DNA of 42,905 bases from Candidatus Heteroscillospira lomanii (GCA_904419385.1 CAJFRI010000003.1:1-42905), one strand, 5' to 3'. Positions 1 through 7,749 are shown, counted from the stretch's first letter. Made by a program: numbers and translations. The notes: generated by a model not told the origin, from the letters alone.

Positions 1-684
1 GGGCGTTATGCCGTTTTTCTCAAGAACGACTTCGCCGACTCGCCGGATATGCGTCACCGTCAGTTTTTCCGCTAATTCGGGGTCGCGGGACTTTGCCGCG
101 TTATATATATCGGTGTGGTCTGTGAGCGACTGCTCGTAGTCGGTGGAGAAATCCGAGAAATAATATATGTGCCGTATGGTATTGTTTATGGAGCCCATGA
201 TTTGTATGAGCCTGTTCAGATAATCATTGCCGGCCGCGTTGCTCAGGATGAGGTGGAAATGATAGTTGTAGCCCGTCACCTGGTCCAGCACCTCGGGGTC
301 TGTCATATCCGCCGTGTGGAGCAGTCGCTCGAATTTCTGAAGATAGGACTCCATTTGGGAGAGGCCTTCATCCGTTATGTTTATGGTTCCCCAGTATGCG
401 GCGGAGCCCTCTATGACGCTGCGGGTGTGGATCAGCTGGAAGATGTTTTCGCCGAGCACGTTTGTGACAAATGTGCCGCGCCTGGGGTATGTGCGCAGGA
501 GCCCCTCCATATTAAGCGTCCGAATGGCGTCTTTGATTGGGGCGGTACTGACGTTGAGCGCCGCGCTGAGTTCACGCTCCGATATTTTTTCTCCCGGGCG
601 CAGTTCGCCGGAGATTATGCGGCGGCGGAGAATATCCGCGACCTGGTCGCGGATAGGCAATGAGATCTCTATCCCGTCTTTCAT
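1..684 (-). CDS. GntR-family transcriptional regulator, FCD subfamily (3' end cut by window edge)
   Basis: DNA-binding repressor or activator that senses a small carboxylate through an FCD domain. 228 codons are visible; the frame is still open at base 1, so only a few residues should be missing (family length about 220-240). Residues 1-75 form the GntR winged helix, with the typical G-E-L-R-P-G-E-K start and a recognition helix ending in R-R-G-T-F-V. Residues 80-228 are the all-helical FCD domain, with a Y-x-F-H segment near 141-144 and later His residues near 190 and 212 that suit its metal site. It is divergent from the RidA/amidohydrolase/TTT genes and is their likely local regulator; the effector is probably the transported substrate or a product of it (inference). 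ATG at 684 is chosen because the winged helix begins directly after it. Confidence 0.9.
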   Translation of the reverse strand, partial: MKDGIEISLPIRDQVADILRRRIISGELRPGEKISERELSAALNVSTAPIKDAIRTLNMEGLLRTYPRRGTFVTNVLGENIFQLIHTRSVIEGSAAYWGTINITDEGLSQMESYLQKFERLLHTADMTDPEVLDQVTGYNYHFHLILSNAAGNDYLNRLIQIMGSINNTIRHIYYFSDFSTDYEQSLTDHTDIYNAAKSRDPELAEKLTVTHIRRVGEVVLEKNGITP

Positions 685-703
685 TTGCCACCTCTGTTCT
701 AGC

Positions 704-716
704 ATACCGATGGTAT
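704..716. promoter_or_regulatory. Candidate GntR operator
   Basis: Perfect inverted repeat with 5-base arms ATACC and GGTAT separated by GAT. It lies between the predicted gntR promoter and the gntR start codon, about 20 bases inside the transcript. FCD regulators typically bind short palindromes of this kind, so autoregulation is plausible. Assignment is inference. Confidence 0.4.
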
Positions 717-742
717 ACAGAAATCTTATATTAAGTTTATCT

Positions 743-771
743 ATTATATCAACATTTTTGGTGATAAGCAA
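743..771 (-). promoter_or_regulatory. Predicted sigma-A promoter of the GntR gene
   Basis: On the minus strand, TTGCTT (771-766), a 17-base spacer and TATAAT (748-743). Transcription would begin near 736, leaving a leader of about 50 bases that contains the inverted repeat at 704-716. Confidence 0.55.
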
Positions 772-837
772 GTGTTGGTGTATTATGTTTTAGCTGTTTG
801 CACAAGAGGATTGATGGCAATATGTAATAAAAATATA

Positions 838-866
838 TTGAAATAAGACGAAATAAATGGTATTAT
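838..866 (+). promoter_or_regulatory. Predicted sigma-A promoter of the RidA/amidohydrolase/TTT operon
   Basis: TTGAAA (838-843), a 17-base spacer and TATTAT (861-866). Transcription would begin near 873, giving a leader of about 50 bases before the ATG at 926. The intergenic stretch 685-925 is AT-rich and holds only the two divergent promoters and the operator-like repeat. Confidence 0.55.
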
Positions 867-925
867 TGAATACACAATTGATATATCACATTTTAGAATA
901 TCAGATATCAAGGAGTGACCTGCAT

Positions 926-1396
926 ATGGATTGCTACGAAAAAATGAGAGAACTCGGAATAAAACTGCCGCCCCCTCCGGGGAAGGGCGGAATATATTCC
1001 TCCGTCCGCAAGTTCGGCGACAGGTTTTACTACACGTCAGGCGTAGGCTGCAAAAAGGACGGGAAACCGCTGTTTACCGGACAGGCCGGAAAGGATTTCA
1101 CTGTCGAGCAGGGGCAGGAAGCGGCGCGGGTATGCGTGCTCAACCTGCTGAGCAACATCGAGGCGGAGCTGCATGATCTAAACCGCATCAAAAGATTCAT
1201 CAAGATCCTCGGATTCGTCTCATCGGCCGATGACTTCGGACAGCAGCCGAAGGTCATAGACGGCGCGAGCCGGATGCTCATAGACATATTCGGCGAAGAG
1301 GCAGGCTGTGCCGCCCGCTCGGCCATAGGAGTCAATAATCTGCCGGGGAATCAGGCGGTCGAGATAGAGCTGCTGTTTGAGACGGAGGCGGAATGA
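926..1396 (+). CDS. RidA-like (YjgF/YER057c/UK114 family) protein
   Basis: 156 aa. RidA-family proteins hydrolyse reactive enamine/imine intermediates released by PLP enzymes, for example 2-aminoacrylate from serine dehydration; several distant subgroups have other deaminase roles. The C-terminal signature is present: Arg131 in A-A-R-S-A-I-G, then N-L-P-G and V-E-I-E, where the Arg binds the substrate carboxylate. At 156 aa it belongs with the longer RidA-like group rather than the roughly 128-aa archetype. ATG 926 is preferred because AAGGAG (910-915) precedes it; the upstream in-frame codons look non-coding. Its stop overlaps the next gene by ATGA. A PLP enzyme lies two genes downstream, which gives RidA an obvious partner. 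Confidence 0.88.
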   Translation: MDCYEKMRELGIKLPPPPGKGGIYSSVRKFGDRFYYTSGVGCKKDGKPLFTGQAGKDFTVEQGQEAARVCVLNLLSNIEAELHDLNRIKRFIKILGFVSSADDFGQQPKVIDGASRMLIDIFGEEAGCAARSAIGVNNLPGNQAVEIELLFETEAE

Positions 1397-2526
1397 TGGC
1401 GGAGAACGAGCTGAGAGTAAATGCATATGAGGCGGCGAACCGCAGGTTCGTCGGGGGACGGCTGCATACGGGCGGGCAGGCTTATTTTGAAAAGCTGTCT
1501 GACGAACCGTTTGATGACACGGAGCTGTTCCTCTCCCCGGGCTTCATAGACATGCACGTCCATTTATTTGACGGCTACGGTATTTTTGGCATGCATGCAT
1601 CCCTTTTCGGGCATCGCTGGGGAGTGCATGCCATGTCGGACGCGGGCAGCTGCGGATTCGACAACATCGACGGGTTTTATAAGTACATAATGCCCACTTA
1701 CAGAGGCGTGACAAAGCCGAAATTGTGGATACACGTCAACCGGTTCGGACTTCCGAGCAACCACGAGAGCATCGACTTTTCAACGCTCAGGCCGGAGCTG
1801 GCGGCGCGCGCGGCGAGAGAACATGCCGGCGACGTCGTGGGAATAAAGGTCAGGCTCAACTGCGACATCCCGGAGAAAGACTGCCTCGTCCCGCTCGACC
1901 GCGCCCTGGAGGCGGCGGAGCTGGCCGGCCTGCCGCTGATGGTGCACATAAGCCAGGGACCTCCCAACTGCGAGGATATACTGCCGAGGCTCAGGAAGGG
2001 CGATGTGGTGACACATATATTCAACGGCAAGCCGGGAAGCCCGTGGAAGGCCGACGGGGCGCCTTCAGATGAGCTGCTCGACGCACAGCGCCGCGGAGTG
2101 CTCTTCGATGTGGCGCATGGTTTTTCCAGCTTTAATTTCAACACCTGCCGCGGAGCGCTGGAGCACGGCTTCAGGGATGTGAGCGTGAGCACCGACATGC
2201 ACAAGCGCTGCTTTGCCGGAAAGCCGTTCACTTTTACCGATGTCATGAGCAAACTGTATGCATGCGGCATGACGCTCGAGGAGATAGTCTGGGGCGCGAC
2301 CGCAAAGCCGGCCGCCATACTTGGATTCGACGGATGGACGGACATGGACGCGCTGTGCGGGCACGGCACTCTGTTCAGCTTCAGGGAAAACACGGAAAAG
2401 CGCGTGTTTTTCGACGGATTTGGAAACACGGCCATACCGGACAAGGTGTTCCATGCCGAGTCCGTGCTTGTGGACGGCGAGCTGATCGCGTGTGATGACG
2501 TGCCGCCGGCAGTGGATCTTGGATGA
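1393..2526 (+). CDS. Amidohydrolase-superfamily enzyme, cog3964 / dihydroorotase-like deacetylase
   Basis: 377 aa, metal-dependent TIM-barrel hydrolase. Ligands visible in order: H55-x-H57 in G-F-I-D-M-H-V-H, the probable carboxylated Lys152 (G-I-K-V-R), His185, His208 and the catalytic Asp268 (S-T-D-M-H). This is the binuclear set of the dihydroorotase-like branch. Characterised cog3964 members (Atu3266, EF0837) remove acetyl groups from acetylated R-alpha-hydroxy acids, so an acyl ester or acyl amide of a small chiral acid is a reasonable substrate class; the exact one is unknown. The start overlaps ridA (ATGA), which implies translational coupling. An ATG at 1396 is an equally possible start. 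Confidence 0.85.
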   Translation: MMAENELRVNAYEAANRRFVGGRLHTGGQAYFEKLSDEPFDDTELFLSPGFIDMHVHLFDGYGIFGMHASLFGHRWGVHAMSDAGSCGFDNIDGFYKYIMPTYRGVTKPKLWIHVNRFGLPSNHESIDFSTLRPELAARAAREHAGDVVGIKVRLNCDIPEKDCLVPLDRALEAAELAGLPLMVHISQGPPNCEDILPRLRKGDVVTHIFNGKPGSPWKADGAPSDELLDAQRRGVLFDVAHGFSSFNFNTCRGALEHGFRDVSVSTDMHKRCFAGKPFTFTDVMSKLYACGMTLEEIVWGATAKPAAILGFDGWTDMDALCGHGTLFSFRENTEKRVFFDGFGNTAIPDKVFHAESVLVDGELIACDDVPPAVDLG

Positions 2527-2539
2527 AAGGGAGAGAGAT

Positions 2540-3640
2540 ATGCTGAACATCGAGACGCCTGCTGTGATAATCGATATGGAGCAGGTAGAGCGAAACCTCC
2601 GCCGCTATCAGCAGTGCGCGGATCTGCACGGGTGCGCGCTGCGGCCGCACACCAAGACCCATAAGATTGTGCGCCTGGCGAAAATGCAGATGGAATTCGG
2701 CGCAAAAGGCGTGTGCTGTGCAAAGCTGAGCGAGGCGGAAGTCATGGCGGCCGGCGGGATAGACGACATTTTTGTCGCATATCCGGTGATAGGCCGCGAG
2801 AAGATCGAGCGCTTCCTTGCGCTGTCAAGGCAGATACGCATCATATGCGGAGTCGACAGCATCGAGGGGGCGTCGGCCCTGTCGGATGCCGCGGCGGCCC
2901 ACGGCCAGCGCGCAGAGGTGCGCATAGAGCTTGATACCGGATATGCCAGGGCGGGCGTGCAGCGGGACGAGATACTGGAATTTGCGAAACGGGTGTCGGA
3001 AATGCCTGGACTCGACCTGGGCGGGATATTTACGTTTAAGAGCGCCACGCTCGCCGGGAAGCCGACTCTCGACCTGCGCGCCGCGGCCGAGGAAGAAGGA
3101 CGGCTGCTGTCTGAGACGGCCGAGCTGCTGCGGAGCAACGGCATACCGATCCGCGACGTCAGCGGCGGCTCGACGCCCACGGGCGAACTGGTCGCCGCTT
3201 ATCCGGGGATCACCGAAATAAGGCCGGGCACTTATATTTTCCAGGATGTGTCGGAGCTGCGGCAGGGCGTGGCCGAGCCGGAGGAGTGCTGCGCGGTGGT
3301 CAAGGTCACGGTCGTGAGCACCCCGACGCCGTATCGCGCGGTCATAGACGGCGGGTCAAAAGTGTTTGCAGCGGACAAGAAGCCTATGACGCCGCCGGTG
3401 AATCTGCCGGGATTTGGGCGCATAATCGGGCATGATGAACTCATATTCGACCACATGAACGAGGAACACGGAGTTATAGTGCGCAATGACGCGCCGACCG
3501 GCCTGAAAGTCGGAGATGTTCTGTACATAGTTCCGAACCATGTGTGCACGACGATGAATCTGTTTGATTTTGTGTACCTGCGCGAAAAAGACGGCAGCTA
3601 TACGCGTACCCGCGTCGACGGCCGGGGCCGCGTGTGGTGA
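2540..3640 (+). CDS. PLP-dependent D-threonine aldolase / D-serine dehydratase-like enzyme
   Basis: 366 aa, fold-type III (alanine-racemase N-domain) enzyme of the DSD1/D-TA family. These cleave or dehydrate D-beta-hydroxy amino acids using PLP and a divalent metal. The PLP-binding Lys39 sits in the family motif R-P-H-T-K-T-H-K, and the metal site is H334-x-C336 in P-N-H-V-C. Residues 4-240 form the barrel; the rest is the beta domain. ATG 2540 is chosen because GGGAGAGA lies just upstream and the family N-terminus I-E-T-P-A begins there; an earlier in-frame start would overlap the previous gene. It lies 13 bases after the amidohydrolase. If it dehydrates D-serine-like substrates, the enamine product is what RidA removes. 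Confidence 0.88.
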   Translation: MLNIETPAVIIDMEQVERNLRRYQQCADLHGCALRPHTKTHKIVRLAKMQMEFGAKGVCCAKLSEAEVMAAGGIDDIFVAYPVIGREKIERFLALSRQIRIICGVDSIEGASALSDAAAAHGQRAEVRIELDTGYARAGVQRDEILEFAKRVSEMPGLDLGGIFTFKSATLAGKPTLDLRAAAEEEGRLLSETAELLRSNGIPIRDVSGGSTPTGELVAAYPGITEIRPGTYIFQDVSELRQGVAEPEECCAVVKVTVVSTPTPYRAVIDGGSKVFAADKKPMTPPVNLPGFGRIIGHDELIFDHMNEEHGVIVRNDAPTGLKVGDVLYIVPNHVCTTMNLFDFVYLREKDGSYTRTRVDGRGRVW

Positions 3641-3659
3641 ATGTATAGATGGCATACAT
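3641..3659. promoter_or_regulatory. Inverted repeat before tctC, possible second operator
   Basis: Arms ATGTAT (3641-3646) and ATACAT (3654-3659) with a 7-base centre, directly after the PLP-enzyme stop. The half-site resembles part of the repeat at 704-716 (GTAT/ATAC ends). It may be a second regulator site or a weak RNA hairpin; no clear promoter hexamers were found with it. Confidence 0.25.
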
Positions 3660-3697
3660 CAAAAAACTGCAAAATTTATCAAAAGGAGAAATGAAAA

Positions 3698-4711
3698 ATG
3701 AAAAAACTGACAGCATTGTTACTTGCCTTGGTTATGATTTTCTCACTGGCTGCCTGTGATGGAACAGACGGCGGAAACGACAGCGGCGAGAGTGCGGCGT
3801 GGACTGAAAAAAACATTGAGATACAATTGGCGGCGGCAGCTGGCGGTGGCACTGATGTTGTCGGACGCGCACTTACTAATTATATAAACCAGCAGGGTGA
3901 ACACAACCTCACAATTATCAATAACACCGATGGCGGCGGCGTGGTAGCATTTGAAAATGTACGCAACTCAGACCCGGAAAAGGCTGACACACTTCTATTT
4001 TTCCATACGACAATGATAATCAAGACCGCTTCGCATATTTATGACAAATCTGCCACTGAGGACTTCACTGTCATCACTGTTGCCGAGCCGTCGGATCCGG
4101 GCAGTTATATCCTCGTTGTTCCGGCAGATAGTCCCTATCAGACAATGGAAGAATTTGATGCTGCCGTTAAGGAAAATCCAGGCGAGATTCTCTGTGGCGT
4201 TGAGACAGGCGGCAGCTCTCACGTTATGAGCGGACTTCTAGCTCAAGCCATCGGCGGAGAAATGAGTTTCGTGGAAGCTGGCTCTGATACCGAGAAAATG
4301 ACGGCTCTCATGAGCGGCTCTATCGACTGCGCAATAGTCAACGCCAACTCCAGTGCCCAGTATATCGAGGCTGGCAAGGCAATCGGTCTTGGATGCTTCT
4401 CCACCAGTAACGAAGGCGGTCGGAGTTCCATTTTACCGGATGTTCCCTCCTTTATTGAACTCGGATATGAAGATCTCTCATTCGCGCTCAAGTTTTTTGT
4501 CCTCGGTCCCAAGGGTATGGATCCCGCAGTGTGCGAGGAGATAGCTGACGCCTTTATTGCTGCGGCGGAAGACCCCGCCACTCAGGAGATACTGACCAAT
4601 GCCGGACAGGCTTGCACATTCCTGCCTTATGAAGAATCGCTGGCTGTTGTGCAGGCACAGGTAGATCAGCTCACGCCGGTCGTCGAGGCGCTTGGCCTCG
4701 TTCAGGACTGA
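3698..4711 (+). CDS. Tripartite tricarboxylate transporter substrate-binding lipoprotein (TctC/Bug family), system 1
   Basis: 337 aa extracytoplasmic receptor that captures a carboxylate and hands it to the TctAB membrane complex. It starts with a lipoprotein signal (K-K, hydrophobic stretch, L-A-A-C with lipidated Cys20). The Bug fold is recognisable from the A-A-A-G-G-G-T-D-V-V-G-R ligand loop near residues 46-57 and a second P-G-E-I-L-C-G-V loop. AAAAGGAG precedes the ATG. Codon use is clearly more AT-rich than in neighbouring genes, unlike the upstream enzymes, which suggests separate acquisition or replacement. The ligand cannot be read from sequence; Bug proteins bind di- and tricarboxylates, amino acids and aromatic acids. 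Confidence 0.92.
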   Translation: MKKLTALLLALVMIFSLAACDGTDGGNDSGESAAWTEKNIEIQLAAAAGGGTDVVGRALTNYINQQGEHNLTIINNTDGGGVVAFENVRNSDPEKADTLLFFHTTMIIKTASHIYDKSATEDFTVITVAEPSDPGSYILVVPADSPYQTMEEFDAAVKENPGEILCGVETGGSSHVMSGLLAQAIGGEMSFVEAGSDTEKMTALMSGSIDCAIVNANSSAQYIEAGKAIGLGCFSTSNEGGRSSILPDVPSFIELGYEDLSFALKFFVLGPKGMDPAVCEEIADAFIAAAEDPATQEILTNAGQACTFLPYEESLAVVQAQVDQLTPVVEALGLVQD

Positions 4712-4723
4712 CAGTTAAAGCGT

Positions 4724-4749
4724 GCGGCAGCCTGGAAACAGGCTGCCGT
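4724..4749 (+). promoter_or_regulatory. Stable hairpin between tctC and tctB (system 1)
   Basis: Nine-bp perfect stem CGGCAGCCT/AGGCTGCCG with a 6-base loop, 13 bases after the tctC stop and just before the tctB ribosome binding site. No T-run follows, so it is not an ordinary terminator. It may stabilise the upstream mRNA or reduce read-through so that more receptor than membrane subunit is made. An equivalent hairpin is present in the second Tct operon. Confidence 0.6.
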
Positions 4750-4769
4750 ATTGAAGGAGGTATGACGCT

Positions 4770-5243
4770 GTGAAAAAAATCAGACGCGACCATGTCACAG
4801 GCCTAGCGCTTATCATACTGGGAGTTGTTGTAGCGGTACTGGTCATGCAATTCAAAAAGCCGATGACGGCGGCCTATCCCGGCCCGAAACTGTTTCCGCT
4901 CATTGCCGCCTTTGGTTTTGTCGCATGTGGCCTGGGTATTTTCATTGAAGGTTGCCTGAGTAAGAAAGAGGAAAAGCCTTTCCTCAGCGCTGCGGGGTGG
5001 AAAAAAGTTGGAATTATGTTTGCCGTGTTGATCGTCTATGTTTTTCTGATGAAATACCTCGGCTATATGCTTGCAACGCCATTTGCACTGTTCGCCTTTA
5101 CAACCATCATAGAAAAGGGAGAAAAGACAAAGGCCGGTTTAGTTTCAAAAATAATATATTCCGTTGCGGTGACCGTTTTTATATACTTGATGTACGTCAC
5201 GGCGTTTGGTATGACGTTCCCCAGCGGAATGCTGTTTGATTAA
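4770..5243 (+). CDS. Tripartite tricarboxylate transporter small membrane subunit (TctB), system 1
   Basis: 157 aa, four predicted membrane segments (about residues 9-28, 42-62, 78-105 and 124-147), matching the usual TctB size and topology. The family motif Y-P-G-P-K-L-F-P-L lies between the first two helices. TctB is the small partner of TctA in this secondary transporter, with the receptor TctC driving specificity. GTG 4770 is the start, preceded by AAGGAGG (4754-4760); no other start keeps the spacing. The next gene follows 13 bases after its stop, with its ribosome binding site in the gap. Codon use is AT-leaning, like tctC upstream. Confidence 0.88.
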   Translation: MKKIRRDHVTGLALIILGVVVAVLVMQFKKPMTAAYPGPKLFPLIAAFGFVACGLGIFIEGCLSKKEEKPFLSAAGWKKVGIMFAVLIVYVFLMKYLGYMLATPFALFAFTTIIEKGEKTKAGLVSKIIYSVAVTVFIYLMYVTAFGMTFPSGMLFD

Positions 5244-5256
5244 AGGAGGCGGCAAA

Positions 5257-6753
5257 ATGATTGAGAGCTTGCCTTTTATTTTAGAAACACTATCATCGCC
5301 TTATAACATAGTCCTTATGTTGGCAGGCAATGTTGTCGGCATAATTTTCGGTGCTATCCCCGGCCTCTCGGGCACCATGGCCGTCATGCTATTCATGCCG
5401 CTAACTTATACGATGGATGCTGGTACAGCCATTGTTTTCCTGCTCTCCCTGTGGATAGGCGGCTGCTCGGGCGCGTTCATAGGCTCGGTGCTGCTGGGCA
5501 TACCGGGCTCGGCCTCTGCCGTGGCCACCTGCTGGGACGGCTATCCGATGAGCCTGCAGGGCAAGAGCGGAAAAGCTCTGGCCATAGGCATGACCGCTTC
5601 GTTTACCGGAACGTTTTTCAGCGCGATATTCGGTTGCATACTTTGTGTCTATGTAGCAGATATTGCGTTCCTGCTCAGCGCATGGGAATACTTTTCGCTG
5701 TGCTTTGTTGCGATAACGATGGTCATAGCTATTTCAAAAGGCAACATGTTCAAGGGGCTTGCGGCAGCTTCGCTTGGCCTTCTCTTCTCGTCTGTGGGAT
5801 ATTCCCCCATAGACGCCGAGCCGCGCTTTGTGTTTGACAACATGTACCTCATGGGCGGACTTGGGATGACGATAGTACTTATGGGTATTTTTGCCCTGAG
5901 CCGCATACTCGTGGATTTCGGACAGGGATATCCGCCGACACCGGAAGTTGATACTAAAAGCATACATGGTTTTGGTATAACGCCTACAGAGGTAAAGGAG
6001 CAGGGTGGAAATATTGTTCGTTCATTTCTGATAGGATTGGGAATTGGATTTCTGCCTGGTATGGGTCCTGGACTCTCCAATCTTGTGGCCTATTCATCGG
6101 CTAAAAACGCCTCCAAAGACCCCGACAGCTTCGGAAAGGGCAATCCTGCTGGCGTTTGGGCACCTGAAGTTGCCAACAACGCTGCCATCGGCGGCGCGCT
6201 CATACCTATGGCGGCGCTCGGCATCCCGGGCGACTCCACCACCGCGCTGCTCATCGGCGCTCTCACGATACACGGCCTCGAGATGGGCCCCATGGTATTT
6301 CAGAACAGTGGCCATGTAGTGTACCTCATGTTTGTTACTGTGGCAGTTTGTGCTTTGATGGTACTCGCCATGCAGACATTTGGCATGCGCCTGTTTCCAC
6401 ATGTCCTCAAGATCCCGCCGCACTACATGTATCCTGCACTTATAGTCATCTCTCTTATGAGTTCCTATGTGGAGTCCGGCAACCTTTACAAATGCGGCAT
6501 GATGCTGGTATTCTGCGCTATAGGTGTGGCGATGAATTATGGAGGATTGCCGACCAGTTCTCTCATACTCGCCTTTGTTCTCGGGCCCATACTTGAGAAG
6601 AACATGCTCCGCGGATTCCAGTACAGCGGCACCTGGACCACTTTCTTCACGAGGCCCGTGTCCGGCATACTCATGCTGCTGGGTATCTTCTGCATATTCT
6701 CTCCGGCCATCCGCATGCTGCTTGACAAACGAAAGGCAAGTAAACAACAATAA
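5257..6753 (+). CDS. Tripartite tricarboxylate transporter large membrane subunit (TctA), system 1
   Basis: 498 aa, about eleven or twelve hydrophobic segments; the large permease of the TTT system. The family repeats are visible: G-A-I-P-G-L-S-G near residue 32 and G-F-L-P-G-M-G-P-G in the second half, plus G-I-P-G-S-A-S and G-I-P-G-D-S-T loops. ATG 5257 is chosen over an upstream TTG because AAAGGAGG (5242-5248) sits at ideal distance from it. Codon use is patchy: stretches around 5440-5630 and 6160-6300 are as GC-rich as the rest of the window while others are AT-leaning. Co-transcribed with tctC and tctB and followed by the MBL hydrolase. Confidence 0.93.
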   Translation: MIESLPFILETLSSPYNIVLMLAGNVVGIIFGAIPGLSGTMAVMLFMPLTYTMDAGTAIVFLLSLWIGGCSGAFIGSVLLGIPGSASAVATCWDGYPMSLQGKSGKALAIGMTASFTGTFFSAIFGCILCVYVADIAFLLSAWEYFSLCFVAITMVIAISKGNMFKGLAAASLGLLFSSVGYSPIDAEPRFVFDNMYLMGGLGMTIVLMGIFALSRILVDFGQGYPPTPEVDTKSIHGFGITPTEVKEQGGNIVRSFLIGLGIGFLPGMGPGLSNLVAYSSAKNASKDPDSFGKGNPAGVWAPEVANNAAIGGALIPMAALGIPGDSTTALLIGALTIHGLEMGPMVFQNSGHVVYLMFVTVAVCALMVLAMQTFGMRLFPHVLKIPPHYMYPALIVISLMSSYVESGNLYKCGMMLVFCAIGVAMNYGGLPTSSLILAFVLGPILEKNMLRGFQYSGTWTTFFTRPVSGILMLLGIFCIFSPAIRMLLDKRKASKQQ

Positions 6754-6770
6754 GTCACGAGGTGATATAA

Positions 6771-7625
6771 ATGCCACTCAACAGCACATCTAAGATCAGT
6801 CCACCGCCCGGCGATCTCATGGCGCGCGTCTGCCGCCGTCCGTGGGAGGCGTATGTCGAGCCTTTTGCCATGGCGCCGGGCGTGTGGTATATCAGCGGCA
6901 ACGACTGGGTCGCCTGCTATCTCATCGATACCGGCGACGGCCTTATCCTCATCGACACGGCCATGCACGAGAGCGCCTATCTCATGATTGAGAATATCCG
7001 CAAGCTCGGATATGAGCTCACGGACATAAAAAAGATACTCCTTACGCACGCGCACATAGACCACATCGGCGCTGCGCGCACGATGAAGGAGCTCACCGGC
7101 GCGAAGCTCTATCTCGGCGCGCGGGATCTCGAGTTTCTCCACGAGAGGCGCGACCTGATAGCAAACAACGGGGAGTATACCTGCGGCGAGTTTGAGCCTG
7201 ACGAGCTCTACGACGACGCAAAGCCCATCTCGCAGGGACATATCACGGTGCGCACTGTGTCGACTCCGGGACACACCCCCGGCTGCACGTCGATGTTTTT
7301 CGATGTGACCGATAAAAACGGCCGCACACTCAAGTGCGGCATACACGGGGGCGTGGGGCTGAATACGCTCAACCGCGAGTATTTCGAGGAGAAGCGCCAG
7401 CCGGTCAGCCTGCGCGACGAGTTCATCGAGGGGCTGAAAAAGCTCGACAAGATGGATGTCGACATATGCCTGCCTTCTCACACCAATCAGGTTGGCATAC
7501 TTCAGCTCGTACCGCAGATAAGCGGGGATCACAACCCGTTTATCGACCCGAGCATCTGGCATGAGCTGATGAATGAGCGGCTCGAGCGGGTGTACGCGCT
7601 GATAGAAAAGGAAAAAACAATCTGA
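6771..7625 (+). CDS. MBL-fold metallo-hydrolase with a class B3-like metal site
   Basis: 284 aa cytosolic enzyme (no signal peptide) of the metallo-beta-lactamase superfamily. The metal ligands are H93-x-H95-x-D97-H98, His168 in S-T-P-G-H-T-P-G and His237 in L-P-S-H-T. There is no obvious bridging Asp after His168, so the ligand set looks like the subclass B3 pattern; many such proteins are lactonases or other hydrolases. Last gene of the run, 17 bases after tctA and preceded by a GAGGTGAT ribosome binding site, so it probably acts on the imported compound or a product of it. The lack of a signal peptide argues against a secreted beta-lactamase. Substrate unknown. Confidence 0.87.
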   Translation: MPLNSTSKISPPPGDLMARVCRRPWEAYVEPFAMAPGVWYISGNDWVACYLIDTGDGLILIDTAMHESAYLMIENIRKLGYELTDIKKILLTHAHIDHIGAARTMKELTGAKLYLGARDLEFLHERRDLIANNGEYTCGEFEPDELYDDAKPISQGHITVRTVSTPGHTPGCTSMFFDVTDKNGRTLKCGIHGGVGLNTLNREYFEEKRQPVSLRDEFIEGLKKLDKMDVDICLPSHTNQVGILQLVPQISGDHNPFIDPSIWHELMNERLERVYALIEKEKTI

Positions 7626-7657
7626 AAATAAAAGCCCCATCCGGGGCTTTTATTTTT
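7626..7657 (+). terminator. Rho-independent terminator of the first TTT operon
   Basis: Stem AAAAGCCCC (7630-7638) and GGGGCTTTT (7643-7651) with loop ATCC, followed by TATTTTT. It sits immediately after the MBL gene stop. Confidence 0.9.
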
Positions 7658-7666
7658 GCTTTTCGC

Positions 7667-7695
7667 TTGACATATCCGGGCAAAAGCCGTAAATT
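7667..7695 (+). promoter_or_regulatory. Predicted sigma-A promoter of the stalk-domain gene
   Basis: TTGACA (7667-7672), a 17-base spacer and TAAATT (7690-7695), just after the terminator. It leaves a leader of about 50 bases before the ATG at 7750. Confidence 0.55.
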
Positions 7696-7749
7696 TTAGC
7701 TGAACACCAACGCAGGAAATGTCCAAATTTGACAAGAGGAGAGTATATC

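Noticed and set aside
115-663. Open frame of 182 codons on the plus strand
   Set aside because: It is antisense to the GntR/FCD gene, whose minus-strand translation gives clear winged-helix and FCD motifs.
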